Positions 62,478-64,000 of a stretch of DNA of 64,000 bases are shown here, piece after piece. The notes under the pieces are model-generated. The model saw only the letters and a program-made list of their open reading frames with translations. It ran no database searches and was not told the DNA's origin. Position 1 is the stretch's first letter, and each line of letters begins with the position of its first letter. This DNA is from Duganella sp. (lineage in GTDB: Bacteria > Pseudomonadota > Gammaproteobacteria > Burkholderiales > Burkholderiaceae_D). Made by a program: the position numbers and the translations under genes. The stretch lies in NCBI GenBank assembly GCA_026225475.1, contig JAMFSU010000079.1, forward strand, positions 44,910 through 108,909. Reading direction: 5' to 3'.

Positions 62478-62882
62478 ATGACAACATATAACTTTACTGG
62501 CGGCCATTTTGATTTTGTTGATCCGGATTATCCGAAATATACAACGGCATTATTCACGGCAGGATCATTTACGGTGCCTAACCAGCTTCAAGGGAATTTG
62601 CAAGGCGTCGATATTCTCAGCACCATTACAGATTGGTCGTTTAACGACGGGTGTTTAGCGTATAACAAGAACACTAGCACGTTGAACAAATTCATCGTTT
62701 CCACGGATGACTCCGGGGCATATCTGACCCAATACAGTGCCAGCGTTACTTATAATTCAAATCAGTACACGCTTGTCATGTATAGCCTCGTTGATCCCTT
62801 CACGGTAATGGCCCCAGTGTCAGGCGCCAGCAAAGTAGTTGCTCGAAAATTTCCGGTAAGTTTTAGTATTTACCCGGCGTGA
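62478..62882 (+). CDS. Hypothetical beta-rich protein, 134 aa
   Basis: The product begins MTTYNFTGGHFDFVDPDYPK and is beta-rich with many Thr, Ser, Asn and aromatic residues and no signal peptide. It resembles small proteins of phage or secretion-linked cassettes but I recognise no family. The A/T content is higher than in the core genes, in keeping with acquired DNA. No strong ribosome site is visible. Confidence 0.6.
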   Translation: MTTYNFTGGHFDFVDPDYPKYTTALFTAGSFTVPNQLQGNLQGVDILSTITDWSFNDGCLAYNKNTSTLNKFIVSTDDSGAYLTQYSASVTYNSNQYTLVMYSLVDPFTVMAPVSGASKVVARKFPVSFSIYPA

Positions 62883-63030
62883 TTATCGGGGAGTATTGAT
62901 GCTATCTGCCTAGTATTTGCGAAATTAAACGCCCGGAATTTTTCGGCTAATATCCTCTTGATGCTGGCGGATATTAGCCAGCTCGGCAGATCATGAATAT
63001 CTTCGAGCTGACTTCAAAGAATGGATAAAA

Positions 63031-63336
63031 ATGGCAATCCCATCATTAGCGGGTACTACCTGGACATTGACACTCGGACTTGAAAGGTCTGAAAACTTGG
63101 GAACATTGTCCTTCGATGGCAGTATTGGTGGCCACTTCACGTCGCCAGTTGGGCAGAAGTTTCCATTTGAATGGAAGCAAGTCGGTGATACTTTTGCCGT
63201 CAAAGTAATTGCGGGACAATTGATGCTCTTGGAGGGCAGTCTAGAGGGTAGCCACGGTTCTGGCACAATCACTGAGTCGCCACCGCCACCTGATGGGCCG
63301 GCTGAGTATCCATTTGCTATGGCGGAAATTGTCTAG
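63031..63336 (+). CDS. Small paralogue A of a SLAGT-x-WT family, 101 aa
   Basis: The product MAIPSLAGTTWTLTLGLERS... has a beta-barrel-like pattern (SLAGT-WT, LGTLSFDG, GQKFPFEW, GDTFAVKV). It is clearly related to the product at 63448 (see there). No signal peptide. The S-L-x-G-T-x-W-x opening recalls lipocalin-like and META-type barrels, but I cannot assign it. It is followed by a GC hairpin. Confidence 0.65.
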   Translation: MAIPSLAGTTWTLTLGLERSENLGTLSFDGSIGGHFTSPVGQKFPFEWKQVGDTFAVKVIAGQLMLLEGSLEGSHGSGTITESPPPPDGPAEYPFAMAEIV

Positions 63337-63356
63337 TGCTCGCTGGTTTCTGAGTC

Positions 63357-63379
63357 AAAAAGCCCGCAATTGCGGGCTT
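63357..63379 (+). terminator. AAAGCCCGC / GCGGGCTT hairpin, copy 2
   Basis: AAAAAGCCCGC-aatt-GCGGGCTT lies between the two paralogues; the sequence is nearly that of the hairpin at 62385-62405. Confidence 0.7.
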
Positions 63380-63447
63380 CAGGAGATATCTGGCAGAGTC
63401 GGATTCGCAGATCGGGCACAATATCTGAAAATAACGAAGGAATAAAA

Positions 63448-63756
63448 ATGACAATAGGATCGTTAGCAGGCACTAATTGGACGGTGGTGGTAAATCTTAC
63501 AAATTCCTATAGCGAAACATTGGGAACATTTGCTTTTGACGACAATAACCAGGGCTCATTACATGGCCCTGAAGGGCAGAAAATCCCATTAGTTTGGACA
63601 CCTAACGGCGCTGATCTAACTGTTGTGTTTTCGCGAGCTGAACAGAAAATTACCGTAAAAGCGACGATAGACGGCGGCTCTGCGGCAGGAACGATGTCTA
63701 CGTTGTGGAACTATTTGGTAGACACCTACCCACTAACGATGACAAAAAACGCTTAA
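63448..63756 (+). CDS. Small paralogue B of a SLAGT-x-WT family, 102 aa
   Basis: The product MTIGSLAGTNWTVVVNLTNS... aligns with the product at 63031 along most of its length: SLAGT-x-WT, LGT-x-x-FD, G-x-x-GP/SP-x-GQK-x-P, then W. GAAGGAATAAAA before the ATG is a good ribosome site. The two are probably a tandem duplicate that has since diverged. Function unknown; the neighbours are an integrase relic and another small gene. Confidence 0.68.
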   Translation: MTIGSLAGTNWTVVVNLTNSYSETLGTFAFDDNNQGSLHGPEGQKIPLVWTPNGADLTVVFSRAEQKITVKATIDGGSAAGTMSTLWNYLVDTYPLTMTKNA

Positions 63757-64000
63757 CTTTGTCCGCAAAAAAGCCCGCGATTACTGACTGGATAGTCTAT
63801 AGCCTGGAATGGGATAGAGCGGCGGACAATGCCGGTCTTACGTGGTATGTACTTGAAAAGCCCCGCAGATATCGCCTACATTAGGTTTGCAGTCATTTTC
63901 GGCTGTCAATGAATCTAATAGGGGAAATAATAATGAAAAACTAGGCTCTGTTACCTGGGCGACGTCTCCCCGTATTCAGTAGCAAATGGCTTTAGAGTCA
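63757..64000. other. Right edge: half hairpin and a broken start
   Basis: A GAAAAAAGCCCGCG segment (about 63770) is the left half of the hairpins above without its right half. At about 63932, GGGGAAATAAT precedes ATG AAA AAC TAG, a ribosome site leading to a three-codon frame. This may be the 5' end of a gene cut by an insertion or deletion starting at GGCTCTGTTACC (about 63943). The window ends before this can be settled. Confidence 0.35.

Overview
The window looks like chromosomal DNA of a betaproteobacterium in or near the Oxalobacteraceae (Herminiimonas/Janthinobacterium type). This is an inference from moderate GC content, the conserved order thrS-infC-rpmI-rplT-pheS-pheT-ihfA-merR, protein sequences that read as betaproteobacterial, and a Methylobacillus-like eps export module. 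No 16S gene or other decisive marker is present.

Layout. 1-1.1 kb: partial lipoprotein gene, IS21-type remnant, tRNA-Leu. 1.3-5.2 kb: alpha/beta hydrolase, RidA-family gene and monofunctional relA in one unit, then tRNA-Val. 5.2-12.1 kb: a GntR/FCD regulator divergent from a serine(alanine)-glyoxylate aminotransferase, an MFS carrier and a 1007-residue fused FAD/Fe-S 2-hydroxyacid dehydrogenase. A perfectly shared 16-nt palindrome lies at both divergent starts. 12.1-13.5 kb: a gene-free stretch with a frameshifted gene relic, five tandem imperfect palindromes and a threonine-rich leader peptide with an attenuator in front of thrS. 13.5-22.2 kb: the translation and IHF block. 22.2-39.4 kb: an exopolysaccharide locus. 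A 10-gene leftward operon (export, chain length, tyrosine-kinase-like ATPase, flippase, glycosyltransferase, polymerase, glycosidase, outer-membrane barrel, acyltransferase, deacetylase) meets a rightward group (WecG-type transferase, initiating sugar-phosphate transferase, FemAB-like acyltransferase) tail to tail with a 4-bp overlap.

39.8-46.7 kb: a luciferase-like monooxygenase, glycerate kinase, several small or hypothetical genes and two probable small-RNA genes of similar design. 46.7-53.0 kb: a probable zinc locus. A DUF3299 / FtsX-type permease / LolD-type ATPase / DUF2796 set is divergent from znuCBA, with two GCAAC-N3-GTTGC palindromes between them. 53-61.5 kb: a monooxygenase, LysR regulator, a uracil-DNA-glycosylase-like protein lacking the usual catalytic Asp, uvrB, an aromatic aminotransferase, duplicated tRNA-Asn, an Rrf2 regulator and an MFS exporter with a structured leader. 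61.5-64 kb: tRNA-Pro followed by a decayed tyrosine integrase and small unfamiliar genes, two of them paralogous, separated by near-identical GC hairpins. This is the edge of an integrated element.

The least explained signals are the five-copy palindrome array, the Thr-leader attenuator of thrS, the paired small-RNA candidates and the terminator-separated gene set next to tRNA-Pro.
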